From JBBQVS01 sp963792705 (GTDB taxonomy: Bacteria > Chloroflexota > Ktedonobacteria > Ktedonobacterales > Ktedonobacteraceae), in the NCBI GenBank assembly GCA_963792705.1, contig CAWBXD010000014.1, forward strand, positions 496,001-560,000: DNA of 64,000 nucleotides. Reading direction: 5' to 3'. Both the position numbers and the translations under genes were made by a program. The stretch's first letter is position 1. The number at the start of each line of letters is the position of its first letter. The notes under the pieces are model-generated. The model had not been told where the DNA came from, searched no databases, and saw only the letters and a list, made by a program, of their open reading frames with translations. Below are positions 1 to 8,740 of the stretch, in pieces.

Positions 1-314
1 ATTGTGCCGCCCATTGAATGTCCTACGAGATGGACGGGTGAAAGTTTCAGGTGTCGTAACCAGGCAGCAAGCAATGGAGCCATTTCACGGAGTCGCCATG
101 AGGTATGCGTTCCTCTATCATAAGTGCTACGTCCATAACCAGGAAGGTCAACAACAAATACTTGATAATGTTGTGCTAGATAAGGCAGTATACGTTGCCA
201 GACATGTCCAGAGACGCCAAAACCGTGAACGAGGACAAGAGGACTACCTGTGCCAATAACGCTATAATAAAGATCATGACCATCCAACGATACATGATGT
301 GTACTTGGACGCAT
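1..314 (-). CDS. alpha/beta hydrolase, N-terminal part (runs off the window)
   Basis: Partial gene found by translating the minus strand; its 3' end lies beyond base 1. The ATG is at 314-312, preceded by AGAGAG. The roughly 104 visible residues carry the alpha/beta-hydrolase landmarks in order: the oxyanion-hole motif LVLVHGFGVSGHVW, the strand-4 motif VVDLPGYGRS, and the nucleophile elbow GHSMGG just at the window edge. The serine nucleophile is therefore present; the acid and histidine are outside. The family includes esterases, epoxide hydrolases and C-C hydrolases, so the substrate cannot be inferred. It is divergent from aat with about 180 bp between them. Confidence 0.85.
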   Translation of the reverse strand, partial: MRPSTHHVSLDGHDLYYSVIGTGSPLVLVHGFGVSGHVWQRILPYLAQHYQVFVVDLPGYGRSTYDRGTHTSWRLREMAPLLAAWLRHLKLSPVHLVGHSMGGT

Positions 315-495
315 GGTCTCTCTGTACTTATTTTTTTTTGCTTGCATACAACCCATTGTACCATATAAAACACATGAGTTTACTCTACGTGGTTCATATT
401 TTCTTGTAGCTATGGTATCATAGGGGCAACATCGGAACCTCTAACTCTATGTACGTACAATCCATTGTAAAATAAAGCAAGTGTGTGACCAACTT

Positions 496-1092
496 ATGCC
501 AAAAAGAGCACCAGAGCCACTCGATCCAACATTAGTTATTCAAGCCTACGCGCAAGGCGTCTTTCCTATGGCAGATCAGTGGGGTAGGCTACGATGGTAT
601 GCACCCGATCCCCGCGCTATCCTGGAACATAACAATCTGCATGTTTCGCGCTCATTGCGCGCAACTATAAATAAAGGCATGTATGAGATACGTATAGACA
701 CGGATTTTGAGCAAGTAATGCGTTACTGTGCGGAACGCAACGAAGGCACATGGATTAACGAGGAGTTCATCAAGACATATACATTTTTGTATCGTGCAGA
801 GATGGCGCATAGTGTGGAGGCATGGCAAGATGGCAAGCTTGTAGGCGGTCTTTATGGTGTTGCGATTGGAGCAGCATTCATGGGTGAAAGTATGTTTTCA
901 CGCGCGACCGACGCCTCAAAGGTATGTCTTGTAGCACTGGTCGAACACCTGAAAAAACGCGGATACGTACTACATGATACCCAATTTCTCACATCACACC
1001 TCGCCTCAATGGGCGTTACCGAAATTCCACGCAGTATGTATGAGAAACGTCTGAAAGAGGCGTTGCGAATGCGCTGTGCGTGGTCCGACTAA
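496..1092 (+). CDS. aat: leucyl/phenylalanyl-tRNA-protein transferase
   Basis: Transfers Leu or Phe from aminoacyl-tRNA to the N-terminus of proteins bearing basic N-terminal residues, marking them for ClpS/ClpAP-type degradation (N-end rule). About 198 aa, slightly short for the family. The N-terminal motif AYAQGVFPMAD, the WYAPDPRAIL segment, the central GGLYGVAIGAAFMGESMFS block and the C-terminal HDTQFLTSHLASMGV are typical of Aat. An in-frame GTG at 481 could add five residues; neither start has a clear ribosome-binding site, and ATG 496 was chosen because the family-like sequence begins there. It is a single gene, followed by a palindrome and the convergent ctaG. Confidence 0.93.
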   Translation: MPKRAPEPLDPTLVIQAYAQGVFPMADQWGRLRWYAPDPRAILEHNNLHVSRSLRATINKGMYEIRIDTDFEQVMRYCAERNEGTWINEEFIKTYTFLYRAEMAHSVEAWQDGKLVGGLYGVAIGAAFMGESMFSRATDASKVCLVALVEHLKKRGYVLHDTQFLTSHLASMGVTEIPRSMYEKRLKEALRMRCAWSD

Positions 1093-1104
1093 TTCGCAGG
1101 GACG

Positions 1105-1160
1105 TTCATTCATTTTACCCTCGTCACGTATATAGGTCAAACAAGAGCAAAATGAATGAA
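1105..1160. repeat. palindromic element, 12-bp arms; same loop as the 56.6-kb element
   Basis: Perfect 12-nt inverted arms at 1105-1116 and 1149-1160 flank a loop containing CCTCGTCA-like and ACAAGAGC segments. The same loop words occur in the palindrome at 56600-56677, so these look like two members of one dispersed family. It lies 12 bp after aat and just before the end of convergent ctaG, so it may also act as a terminator. Confidence 0.6.
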
Positions 1161-1170
1161 AGCGCTTGCG

Positions 1171-2022
1171 CTATGCTTCAACCTCATCTTCCTCATATTC
1201 ATATTCGGCTTCGAGACGTTCCTCATCGGCACGTTTGGTCTGCTTTTCAATTTGACCAAGCCAGCGAAAGAAAAGCGGCGTCATGACGACGAGATCGACC
1301 AGACCTGGGATAAGCAGCAAGGCACCACCGATAGCTTGATCCGCGAACGGGGAAAGACCAAGCTGTGCAGGAATCGCATAATACCGATAGATAGTAACAC
1401 CTGTAAAAACAAGAATAAAGGCAAAAATATCGACGGGCTGTCCATCAAAAAAGGCGTAAACCATTTGTATCGGATAGCTCATAGGGCGTAACTCACGTAC
1501 CGAGCCAAGCAAAGGCCACCAATTGAGTAAGGAGGCAACAAAGATACTTAAGACCAGGACGTGATAGAGCGTATTACTTTCATTTGCACTGTGTAGTATT
1601 TTGGGTACATGCCACAGCAAAAAGAGCAAGTTAAAGAGTACTGATGCGACAAGAGGAAGTGTAAATAGACGTATAATCATACGCACAACGGATAGTTTGA
1701 CAAGTGGTTGTAGGAGTGCGGCAGGGCTAGCAAACAAAATAAGTGGAGCACATAACGTTGTCAGTAAAACAAGTTGCGCCATATGGACAGAAAAGAGTTG
1801 CGTTCTAGCAATGGTATCAATGGGTGTAAGTAGTATTACCGCCATAATCGCAAGAGCGGAGAAAAAAGCGATAACATGACGCCGCTCAACAGCACTCTCT
1901 CGCATTGGGTGCTTCCGCGCATACTGTAAACCCAAAACATAGAGAGTTACAATGGTCAGCAAGAATAGAATAACACCTGGATTAAAGGGCCAAGCAAGTG
2001 AGAGACCAGCAAACATGAGCAT
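1171..2022 (-). CDS. ctaG: CtaG-type cytochrome c oxidase assembly membrane protein
   Basis: Polytopic membrane protein of the caa3_CtaG family, implicated in assembly of caa3-type cytochrome c oxidase in Bacillus. 283 aa with about seven hydrophobic segments. Family-like features include the HMAQLVLLTTLCAPLILFA stretch, LLFLLWHVPKI, and NWWPLLGSV followed by a conserved polar loop. The C-terminus is a short cytoplasmic acidic tail rich in Glu and Tyr. The start at 2022 has GGAG four bases upstream; a second ATG six bases later has better spacing. No oxidase genes are visible nearby, so the function rests on family membership. Confidence 0.82.
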   Translation of the reverse strand: MLMFAGLSLAWPFNPGVILFLLTIVTLYVLGLQYARKHPMRESAVERRHVIAFFSALAIMAVILLTPIDTIARTQLFSVHMAQLVLLTTLCAPLILFASPAALLQPLVKLSVVRMIIRLFTLPLVASVLFNLLFLLWHVPKILHSANESNTLYHVLVLSIFVASLLNWWPLLGSVRELRPMSYPIQMVYAFFDGQPVDIFAFILVFTGVTIYRYYAIPAQLGLSPFADQAIGGALLLIPGLVDLVVMTPLFFRWLGQIEKQTKRADEERLEAEYEYEEDEVEA

Positions 2023-2268
2023 ATAACTCCATATAGAGCGAATATAGCAAAAAGCATGAGATTTTTTGTTCTCAACTTAGTATAATGCAGATGTGCAGAG
2101 GGTGCAAATAGATATTGACCCCATTTCCTGAAATTTTATGTCTAATAAGAATGTTGTATCTAAATGGATAGTTACAACGTATATACTTAGCAAGTAGACC
2201 ATTTATTGGTCTTTCGGCTGACCTCGTTCCCGTAATCTGTCTATTATTAAAATAGGGAGCACGAACTT

Positions 2269-2469
2269 ATGCCAGAAAATTTTTTTGCGACTGAAGGCAC
2301 AGACCTTGAGCGTCTCCTTTCAATGGGTTTCTCCGTTACCGAAGCCGAAAGGCTTGTTCATATGAAGGACAACGTTTCTGACCAGCCCGAATACCGCGAG
2401 ATCGTCGCTGAAAGCCGTCGTCTCGACTTTGTGCGCTGGCTCATCGAGCACAATCGCATCAGCCGATAA
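2269..2469 (+). CDS. small conserved-looking protein, 66 aa, unknown function
   Basis: 66 aa with a GGGAG ribosome-binding site eight bases before ATG and a strong hairpin terminator 29 bp after the stop, which supports a real transcription unit. The protein is soluble and mostly helical, with acidic and basic residues mixed (LERLLSMGFSVTEAERLV, then VRWLIEHNRISR at the C-terminus). No cysteine motif, membrane segment or recognised domain was seen. The function is unknown; a small DNA-binding or adaptor role is possible but unsupported. Confidence 0.6.
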   Translation: MPENFFATEGTDLERLLSMGFSVTEAERLVHMKDNVSDQPEYREIVAESRRLDFVRWLIEHNRISR

Positions 2470-2497
2470 CACGCTCAGTGATTGTCACTGACCGTTT

Positions 2498-2554
2498 GCA
2501 AATAAAAGAAAAACAGGGAGATTGTTCTGATCTCCCTGTTTTTCTTTTATTTGC
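2498..2554. terminator. 25-bp perfect-stem terminator, bidirectional
   Basis: Perfect 25-nt arms at 2498-2522 and 2530-2554 with a 7-nt loop. The stem ends in A/T-rich tracts on both sides, so it can terminate the 66-aa gene on the plus strand and rnpB arriving on the minus strand. Confidence 0.85.
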
Positions 2555-2579
2555 AAGAATGGTATTTGTGTGGGTATGA

Positions 2580-2982
2580 AGTTGAGGAAGCCGTAAGCCG
2601 AATTCTGTACCAGTATCACCTCTCGATGGCACTGGCGGCAATCATCTATCTAGGACGCTGATTGCTCAACGCCTCGTGCAACCAACCCGAAGGTTTACAG
2701 ACGAGCAGCCTGCAAGCATGTCCTCGCGGACACACTACCCCTTCTATTTGGTCTTGCTCCGAATGGGGTTTACCCAGCCAACCGATTACTCGGCTGCTGG
2801 TGAGCTCTTACCTCACCATTTCGCCCTTACCCGACGCCACAATTTATATAGTGTCGGGCGGTATGTTTCTGTGGCACTTTCCTTGAGGTTGCCCTCACTG
2901 GCCGTTAACCAGCATTCTGCTCTTTGGAGTTCGGACTTTCCTCGGACGCATACGCCCGTAATTGCCTGTCTTCCTCAAATTC
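2580..2982 (-). ncRNA. rnpB: RNase P RNA, bacterial type A-like
   Basis: Catalytic RNA of RNase P, which removes 5' leaders from pre-tRNA. On the minus strand the conserved P4-region word GAGGAAAGTCCGAAC appears near the 5' end, and the matching 3' conserved segment ACAGAATTCGGCTTA appears near the 3' end. The outermost helix P1 can be drawn between 2970-2978 and 2582-2590 (TTGAGGAAG with CTTCCTCAA), giving about 400 nt, normal for the type A class. The ends are estimated from P1. The plus-strand ORFs across this interval are spurious. Confidence 0.95.
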
Positions 2983-3210
2983 ACTCTGTTAGAGTAACAT
3001 ACCCTGGCTACGTCGTCTAGTATTTGCGGTTCAGAGCAAAAAGCGTTACAATAGTCGAAGAAAATATCCTAAAGAAGCAATAAATGCACATGTAAAACTT
3101 TTGACACGAAAAGATAAACCAACGCCTAACATTCGGTCCTACAACGAATAGCGAACTATGGGCAAGCTATCAAAATCACTTCAATATGTACGAGCCAGAA
3201 GACATAGTAA

Positions 3211-3570
3211 CACTATGACAGACTGCTAGAATGGCGCGAAGCAAATGAAGATATATTCATGTCAGCAAGAGAAGGTGGTAAAAGAATAGCAGGAGTAACA
3301 GTTATGCCACTTGCTGAAGATGTAATTAAATCCCTCATAGATGAGAAAATCAGAGAACAAGATATCGAACCTTGGGCAATAAGAAAATGGTCAGATAAAA
3401 ATCTAACAGCTTACATACCAAGCATATCAATACATCACACAGGAGACAAACAAAAAGACAGAGAGCGAGGGCATTTTATAATCAGAAGTGCTATAAGGTG
3501 GGCGATCTCATTAGACAAGCAATACGACATAAAAAAATGGTACGCCATAGCGAACCGGGCATATTACTAA
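3211..3570 (+). pseudogene. truncated acetyltransferase-like (GNAT fold) remnant
   Basis: The open frame runs from a stop at 3208-3210 to 3570, with an internal ATG at 3259 (103 aa). Coding-like sequence (RLLEWREANEDIF) continues upstream of that ATG without a start, and the C-terminus stops abruptly after KKWYAIANRAYY. From memory, the order EDIF...GVTVMPL...DIEPWAI...RGHFIIRSAIRW resembles acetyltransferase-like domains common in Ktedonobacteria, which continue another 40-80 residues. I read this as a decayed fragment missing both ends. Base composition is more A-rich than its neighbours. Alternative: a genuine small protein starting at 3259. Confidence 0.4.
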
Positions 3571-3591
3571 AACAAGCTTTGAGGACTCTAT

Positions 3592-4272
3592 ATGTCTAAA
3601 CAATTCGAGGAAGTTCTGAGTATTTCCTTTCAGGACCCCTCTTTATTACGTCTTGCTCTAACACACCGCTCATATGTCTATGAGACTCCTGGCGCGGCCT
3701 TAGCAACGAATGAACGCATGGAATTTTTGGGTGACTCTATCCTAGCGTTGATTAGTGCCGATTTCTTGTATCGTACCTTCCCTACACTGACTGAGGGCGA
3801 ATTGACCGATGTACGTGCCGTGTTGGTACGTACTGAGACACTAGCAACCTTCGCGCGAGAACTTTCTATTGGAGACCACCTGCGTATGGGTAAGGGCGAA
3901 CAAGGCACGAAAGAAAGTCCACGCGTCCTCGCCTCTTCGTTTGAAGCGGTACTGGGAGCAATCTATCTTGATCAAGGACTAGAAAAGGTACAGCAGTTTT
4001 TAGTTCCAAAGTTGGAACCGATTGCAACGAACATTGTAGAGAAACGCCTGTTCAAAGACAGTAAATCGCTTTTTCAAGAATTGGCGCAGGCCCATGAAAG
4101 CATCACACCATCCTACCGACTTGCCAACCAGGAGGGACCCTCGCACAATCGTACCTTCACTATTGAGGTGATGCTAGGCGATACGGTCGCAGGACAGGGA
4201 CAGGGACGCAATAAGCAGGCCGCAGAGCAAGAAGCGGCTCGTAACGCACTGGAAAGCAAAGGATGGCTCTAG
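3592..4272 (+). CDS. rnc: ribonuclease III
   Basis: Endonuclease for double-stranded RNA, acting in rRNA processing and mRNA turnover. 226 aa, the standard length: an N-terminal catalytic domain with the signature NERMEFLGDS (about residues 40-50), the second acidic cluster SSFEAVLGAIYLDQG (about 120-135), and a C-terminal dsRNA-binding domain ending GRNKQAAEQEAARNALE. The position matching E. coli Asp114 appears to be Ser while the neighbouring Glu117 equivalent is kept; a non-Asp residue there is seen in other lineages as far as I recall. GAGGA lies upstream of the ATG. It is followed 50 bp later by rpoN on the same strand. Confidence 0.96.
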   Translation: MSKQFEEVLSISFQDPSLLRLALTHRSYVYETPGAALATNERMEFLGDSILALISADFLYRTFPTLTEGELTDVRAVLVRTETLATFARELSIGDHLRMGKGEQGTKESPRVLASSFEAVLGAIYLDQGLEKVQQFLVPKLEPIATNIVEKRLFKDSKSLFQELAQAHESITPSYRLANQEGPSHNRTFTIEVMLGDTVAGQGQGRNKQAAEQEAARNALESKGWL

Positions 4273-4321
4273 GCGTGTCGTAGAGGGATAATGTATGGTA
4301 GTAGGAAGGTAGGGAAGCATC

Positions 4322-5773
4322 ATGCGACAAGAACAACGACCAACAACAAGGCCAGAACAGACGCTGCGAGTGAGCGCAAGACTCATCACAGCAAGCACTA
4401 TTTTACATCTCTCCTCAGATGAACTAGAACAGGCTATCACACAGGAGCAAATAGATAATCCAGCGATAGAAGTAACGGAGCAACGTGTCTGCCTTCTTTG
4501 TGGTACACGCTTGTATGGAGCAACATGTCTTGCTTGTGGACAGGTGGCCCAACAATCTTCAAAGGTCGGCGAATCGTTTCCAAGCTATGAAAATACTGAA
4601 CCGCAGTGGGACTATCAGCAACAAACCTTTTATGACATTGATAACTATGGCTTTGCCGAGGTTGATAGCGATGATGAATACGATCCGCTAGCACGTATTC
4701 CAACGGGGGAAACACTCGCTGAAACACTTCTACAACAATTAGAGGCCCTGGTTTCACCCGATGATGCGCTTATTGCCGAGCAACTCGTAGGCAACCTCAA
4801 CGAGCGTGGTTATCTTGAAATCAGCACACAAGAAATTTCGGAGTATTTACAAGTACCCTTTGAGCGTGTCGAGTATGTGTTGAGCCAGTTACAAACGTTA
4901 GAGCCACTTGGTATCGGTGCCAGAACACTGCGTGAATGCTTGCTTATTCAACTTCAAGCATTGGATGAACAAGAAATTTCTCATCCACTTGCACATATGT
5001 TAATCGACCGTCACCTTGACGCACTTGGACGTAATCAGTTTCACGAAATCGCACGCGAACTAAAACTTCCAGAACAAGAGGTACGACAAGCAGCCATGTA
5101 TATTCGTACCATGCTACATCCGTTTCCTGCACATATTTATAGAGATGACACGCGATACACTCGTACTCCCGGTGGCATAACATATGTGCGACCCGATGTG
5201 GTCATTCGCCCCAGTGATGTGGGATTTGAGATTGAACTTATTGAGGAGAAGCGGTATGGCTTGCGTGTCGAAACCAATTATACCAGCACAACAGGTGCAG
5301 AGGCGCAGGGGAGTGACGAAGTACAAAAATATATGCATTCACAAGGCAATCGTGCCAAACTCTTTGTTGACAGCGTACATCGGCGTTGGCATACTCTACG
5401 CCGCGTAATGGAACTTGTAGTAGAATACCAACGCGATTTTTTAGAACGCGGTGTACGTTATCTGCGCCCACTTACACGCGCTGAGGTCGCAACCCGTTTG
5501 GGATTGGATGAGGGAACCGTAAGCCGCGCAACGGCAAACAAATATGCGTTACTGCCAAATGGCCGTCTCATCCCGCTCTCCGATTTCTTCGATGGTTCCT
5601 TGAGCATCAAAGATGTCTTACGCGAACTTATTCAATCCGAGCATCCTAAGCACCGTTTGAGCGATGATGAGCTAGCACGTTTGCTCACGGCACAGGGCAC
5701 ACCAATGGCACGTCGCACCGTGACAAAGTATCGTGAAGAGTTAGGTATTGGCTCATCAAGAGATAGAGGATAA
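4322..5773 (+). CDS. rpoN: RNA polymerase sigma-54 factor with inserted zinc ribbon
   Basis: Alternative sigma factor that recognises -24/-12 promoters and needs AAA+ activators. 483 aa. The C-terminal RpoN box ARRTVTKYREELGI is present, as are the core-binding region and the HTH (RLGLDEGTVSRATANKYALL). Region I is atypical: it lacks the usual Gln-rich MTPQLQQAI stretch, but keeps an SARLITAST-like segment followed by QIDNPAIEV. Directly after it sits a CLLCG...CLACG zinc-ribbon-like motif (about residues 58-73), absent from the classical protein. An AGGGAAG site precedes the ATG. It is convergent with rqcH with only 3 bp between stops. Confidence 0.93.
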   Translation: MRQEQRPTTRPEQTLRVSARLITASTILHLSSDELEQAITQEQIDNPAIEVTEQRVCLLCGTRLYGATCLACGQVAQQSSKVGESFPSYENTEPQWDYQQQTFYDIDNYGFAEVDSDDEYDPLARIPTGETLAETLLQQLEALVSPDDALIAEQLVGNLNERGYLEISTQEISEYLQVPFERVEYVLSQLQTLEPLGIGARTLRECLLIQLQALDEQEISHPLAHMLIDRHLDALGRNQFHEIARELKLPEQEVRQAAMYIRTMLHPFPAHIYRDDTRYTRTPGGITYVRPDVVIRPSDVGFEIELIEEKRYGLRVETNYTSTTGAEAQGSDEVQKYMHSQGNRAKLFVDSVHRRWHTLRRVMELVVEYQRDFLERGVRYLRPLTRAEVATRLGLDEGTVSRATANKYALLPNGRLIPLSDFFDGSLSIKDVLRELIQSEHPKHRLSDDELARLLTAQGTPMARRTVTKYREELGIGSSRDRG

Positions 5774-5776
5774 CCC

Positions 5777-7753
5777 TCATTTCACTAATGCTAACGCGTT
5801 TTCTGGTTCGGCATAGATCGTGCGTTCTCGTTCGTAGATAACCATGCCGGGGCCACCACCCTTCATATGTTTCACATGCTTTTGCAGTGTGTAATCTATC
5901 GCCACACTTGTGCTTCCTCGTGCTTGACTATAGTAAGCGGCAAGACTCGCCGCTTGCTCTATAGTGCTGCGCGGAATATCACGCCCTGCCGCTTTAATGA
6001 TAACATGTGAACCAGGAATGCCACGTACATGAAGCCACATATCGTTAGGTGCAGCTTGATGAAAGGTTATATCTTCGTTTTGACGACTGTTCTTTCCAAT
6101 CAGGATGGTGAAGCCGTCACGACTTTGCATGTGAATTGGCACTCCACCACCTGGGCCAGACGGTTTCCCTTTCGCTTTGTTACCGCTTTTGCCTTTTTTC
6201 GCGGCCTTCTGCGCCCGTTTATCAAGCACAATGTTTTTGCCACGTATGTAGCCCAATCCTTGCACTTGATCCTTTACAAGCAATACTTCCGGTGGCGTCT
6301 CAGCAAGCATAAGGTCGGCGAGTAGTTGCTCTAAGGTTGCAAGTTCGGCTACGTTCTGCTCTATCTGATCGGGAAGCAGCGAAAGGGCGCGCCGTAGCTT
6401 ACGATATTTGTTGAAGTACCGCTTCGAGTTTCCTACTCCATCAAAACGTGGGTCAAGCGGAACTGTGACCATTGCTTCCCCATTGGACGTGTCAAAGAAA
6501 TTTTGCAGAGTTGCGCTGTTTTGTCCTTGCTGCACATCCTGCTGATGTGCGAGCAAGAGATCACCATATAAACGATATTGGTTGGCCTCTTCTGACGCTT
6601 GCAATTCCTTACTTAAAAGTTCGGCTTTGCGTTTACAGCGATCTCGTTGCGTCTGCACAATCTTACGTACAGGAGAGCGCACTCCTTCCATCGCATCGAA
6701 CCATTCAGCACGGGCATAATATTCATCAAGAATGACGTTGATCGATGGCGACGTGCGGATATTGATATCTTGCACTTGTGCATACTGCTCCAGCATATAG
6801 ACAGCAAAGGCTATAAGAAGTTTTTTAGGCGGCTCGTTCACATCTTCACTTGTCGTTGTACGCTCAAGCAATTGAGGTTGCCAGCTATGTTTATCATAAA
6901 GTGCAGAAAGGTCACGTGTGTTCCAAGCCAACTCTTCCCATACAGCTTCGCTACTTTGTTCCACAGGTGTCTCGGCATTTTCAGTCGTCCGATACACAAT
7001 TTCCTTTGCGAGTAGCGCGCTAAGACCCTGAGTGTGTCGCAAGAGCAATTGCCATAGCTTTGGTTGCTCAGGTGCTTTCGTCGAACGTTTATGCGCTTTC
7101 TCACTGGGATGTTCAGCTTCTTCCTTCGCTGCTGTTACATCACTAGCCGCACTCAAGGAAAGCTGAGTAGCTGTCACGCTTGTAGGTTCCAAGCGCGGTA
7201 GCGAACGCCCTGCAATGGTACGTTGCTGGGGGGGGGGTGGCACATACTGTACGCCTGTCGTGATAGTGCGATAGCGGTTTACATCTGCCCCAACGCGTTT
7301 AATACTCCCCAAAATCATACCCTGCTCATCGCACAATATAATGTTGCTGAGACGTCCCATAATTTCGATGATGATACGGAAACGAACGCGCTCATCACGT
7401 TCAGGATCGGCACGATAGCCAGCCGTAATTTCGACAACACGCTCCCAACGTGGCTGACTAATGGACTCGATACGTGCCCCTTCCAGGTGTTTGCGGAGAA
7501 GCATAACAAAAGGTGGAGGTTCGCTTGCTACCTTTTGTGGCTTCAGGGCCGTTACATGCACACGTGCAAGTTGTGGATGAGAGGAGAGGTAGAGCCAACG
7601 ATTTGCACCTCCTTGCTCGTCCTTTCCAGGAGCGTAACATTGCAGAGCAAGAGCATGTTCTGTTGGTTGAATAATAGTGTCAATGCGTGCATTTGTGAGC
7701 AACAAGCGCATTTCATCCACAACTGCTGCAAGAGTAAGCGCGTCTACGTACAT
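5777..7753 (-). CDS. rqcH: NFACT family protein, RqcH/Rqc2 homologue (also called FbpA-like)
   Basis: Binds obstructed large ribosomal subunits and, in Bacillus, directs alanine tailing of stalled chains for degradation. 658 aa from ATG 7753 (GTAGGA upstream); the open frame extends 21 codons further but without family similarity. Order: NFACT-N (MYVDALTLAAVVDEM... through IIEIMGRLSNIIL), helix-hairpin-helix and coiled-coil middle, then C-terminal NFACT-R (GFTILIGKNSRQNEDITFH, NDMWLHVRGIPGSHVII). A Lys/Gly-rich linker precedes NFACT-R. The coding strand contains a run of ten C (7228-7237) encoding the Pro stretch VPPPPQ around residue 172. Confidence 0.92.
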   Translation of the reverse strand: MYVDALTLAAVVDEMRLLLTNARIDTIIQPTEHALALQCYAPGKDEQGGANRWLYLSSHPQLARVHVTALKPQKVASEPPPFVMLLRKHLEGARIESISQPRWERVVEITAGYRADPERDERVRFRIIIEIMGRLSNIILCDEQGMILGSIKRVGADVNRYRTITTGVQYVPPPPQQRTIAGRSLPRLEPTSVTATQLSLSAASDVTAAKEEAEHPSEKAHKRSTKAPEQPKLWQLLLRHTQGLSALLAKEIVYRTTENAETPVEQSSEAVWEELAWNTRDLSALYDKHSWQPQLLERTTTSEDVNEPPKKLLIAFAVYMLEQYAQVQDINIRTSPSINVILDEYYARAEWFDAMEGVRSPVRKIVQTQRDRCKRKAELLSKELQASEEANQYRLYGDLLLAHQQDVQQGQNSATLQNFFDTSNGEAMVTVPLDPRFDGVGNSKRYFNKYRKLRRALSLLPDQIEQNVAELATLEQLLADLMLAETPPEVLLVKDQVQGLGYIRGKNIVLDKRAQKAAKKGKSGNKAKGKPSGPGGGVPIHMQSRDGFTILIGKNSRQNEDITFHQAAPNDMWLHVRGIPGSHVIIKAAGRDIPRSTIEQAASLAAYYSQARGSTSVAIDYTLQKHVKHMKGGGPGMVIYERERTIYAEPENALALVK

Positions 7754-8059
7754 ATTTGTCCTACTTCTATCTGCTCGCCTGAGTATAGTTATGAAAGGTG
7801 TGAGAACATCCCACACTCTGCAAAAGGGTCAACTGCCACTTTGAACCCACTTTTGTTGTACAATATGATGAGAAGTATCTTTTATACACAGTCATAGCGG
7901 TCCTTCCTTTGGTGTACATACAATGGGGCTATGTATACTCAAAGAAAGGTGGGATCGCAGGGTGTATATTCTCGTCGTTACGCTGTCACTGTAGTATAAC
8001 AAAGAGTTGCTCATTCGTACACCTGCTCTCACCTATAGAAAACATACAGGAAGAAAAAG

Positions 8060-8722
8060 ATGCATATTAAAACAGGTGCCACCGTAACCCCAGGACAACG
8101 TTTTGTATCCAACGAAACGCAAGCATCTCCAAAGCAGGGACTTCTTTTTGTGCTTTCAGCACCATCGGGAGCGGGAAAAGACACTGTAATCGGGAAGTTG
8201 CGCGAGCGCGGAGTAGATTTTCATGTCGTCTCTTCTGTCACAACTCGCGCACCACGACCAGGTGAGGGCGAGGGAAATCCTTACCACTTTGTGAGCCGAG
8301 AGACGTTTCAACGTATGGTACAACAAGATGAGTTGCTAGAATACGCAGAGGTGTATGGCAACTGGTATGGTCAACCACGACAGCAGATAACGGATAACTT
8401 ACGAATAGGACGCGATGTATTGCTTAAGATAGATGTACAAGGAGCAGCAACGGTTCGGAGCAAGGTTGAGGGTGCCATTTTTATCTTTTTGATGCCTGGT
8501 TCTATGGAAGAGCAGGTAGAGCGTCTTACGAACAGGCAAACGGAGACAGTAAAAGAGCGAGCACGGCGGTTAGCAGAAGCACGCGCGGAAGTAGCGCAAC
8601 GTGAACAGTTTGAGTACTGTATCATCAACCGTCAGGGGCAGCTTGAAGAGGCAGTGACGCAGCTACACGCGATTATGCAGGCGGAACATTGTCGTACCAA
8701 GCCACGCACTTTGAAATTCTAG
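8060..8722 (+). CDS. gmk: guanylate kinase
   Basis: Phosphorylates GMP to GDP with ATP. 220 aa. The P-loop SAPSGAGKDT is near residues 34-43, followed by the GMP-binding elements SSVTTRAPRPGE and Tyr/Glu residues of YAEVYGNWYG, then LLKIDVQGA and the lid/C-terminal IINRQ. AGGAAG lies six bases before the ATG. An N-terminal extension of about 27 residues precedes the fold. glpX follows after 18 bp on the same strand, suggesting co-transcription. Upstream is a 306-bp region divergent to rqcH that should hold both promoters; I could not choose a promoter confidently. Confidence 0.96.
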   Translation: MHIKTGATVTPGQRFVSNETQASPKQGLLFVLSAPSGAGKDTVIGKLRERGVDFHVVSSVTTRAPRPGEGEGNPYHFVSRETFQRMVQQDELLEYAEVYGNWYGQPRQQITDNLRIGRDVLLKIDVQGAATVRSKVEGAIFIFLMPGSMEEQVERLTNRQTETVKERARRLAEARAEVAQREQFEYCIINRQGQLEEAVTQLHAIMQAEHCRTKPRTLKF

Positions 8723-8740
8723 CCACGAAAGAGAGAAGGA

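Noticed and set aside
2..259. Plus-strand 85-aa ORF at the left edge
   Set aside because: The opposite strand encodes a clear alpha/beta hydrolase with VHGFG and GHSMGG, so this is its antisense shadow.
2459..3020. ORFs on both strands across 2.46-3.02 kb
   Set aside because: They overlap RNase P RNA, whose conserved words and P1 helix explain the region.
7223..7897. 224-aa plus-strand ORF opposite rqcH
   Set aside because: No domain or ribosome-binding site; it is the complement of conserved NFACT coding sequence, and its Cys-rich composition is typical of antisense frames.
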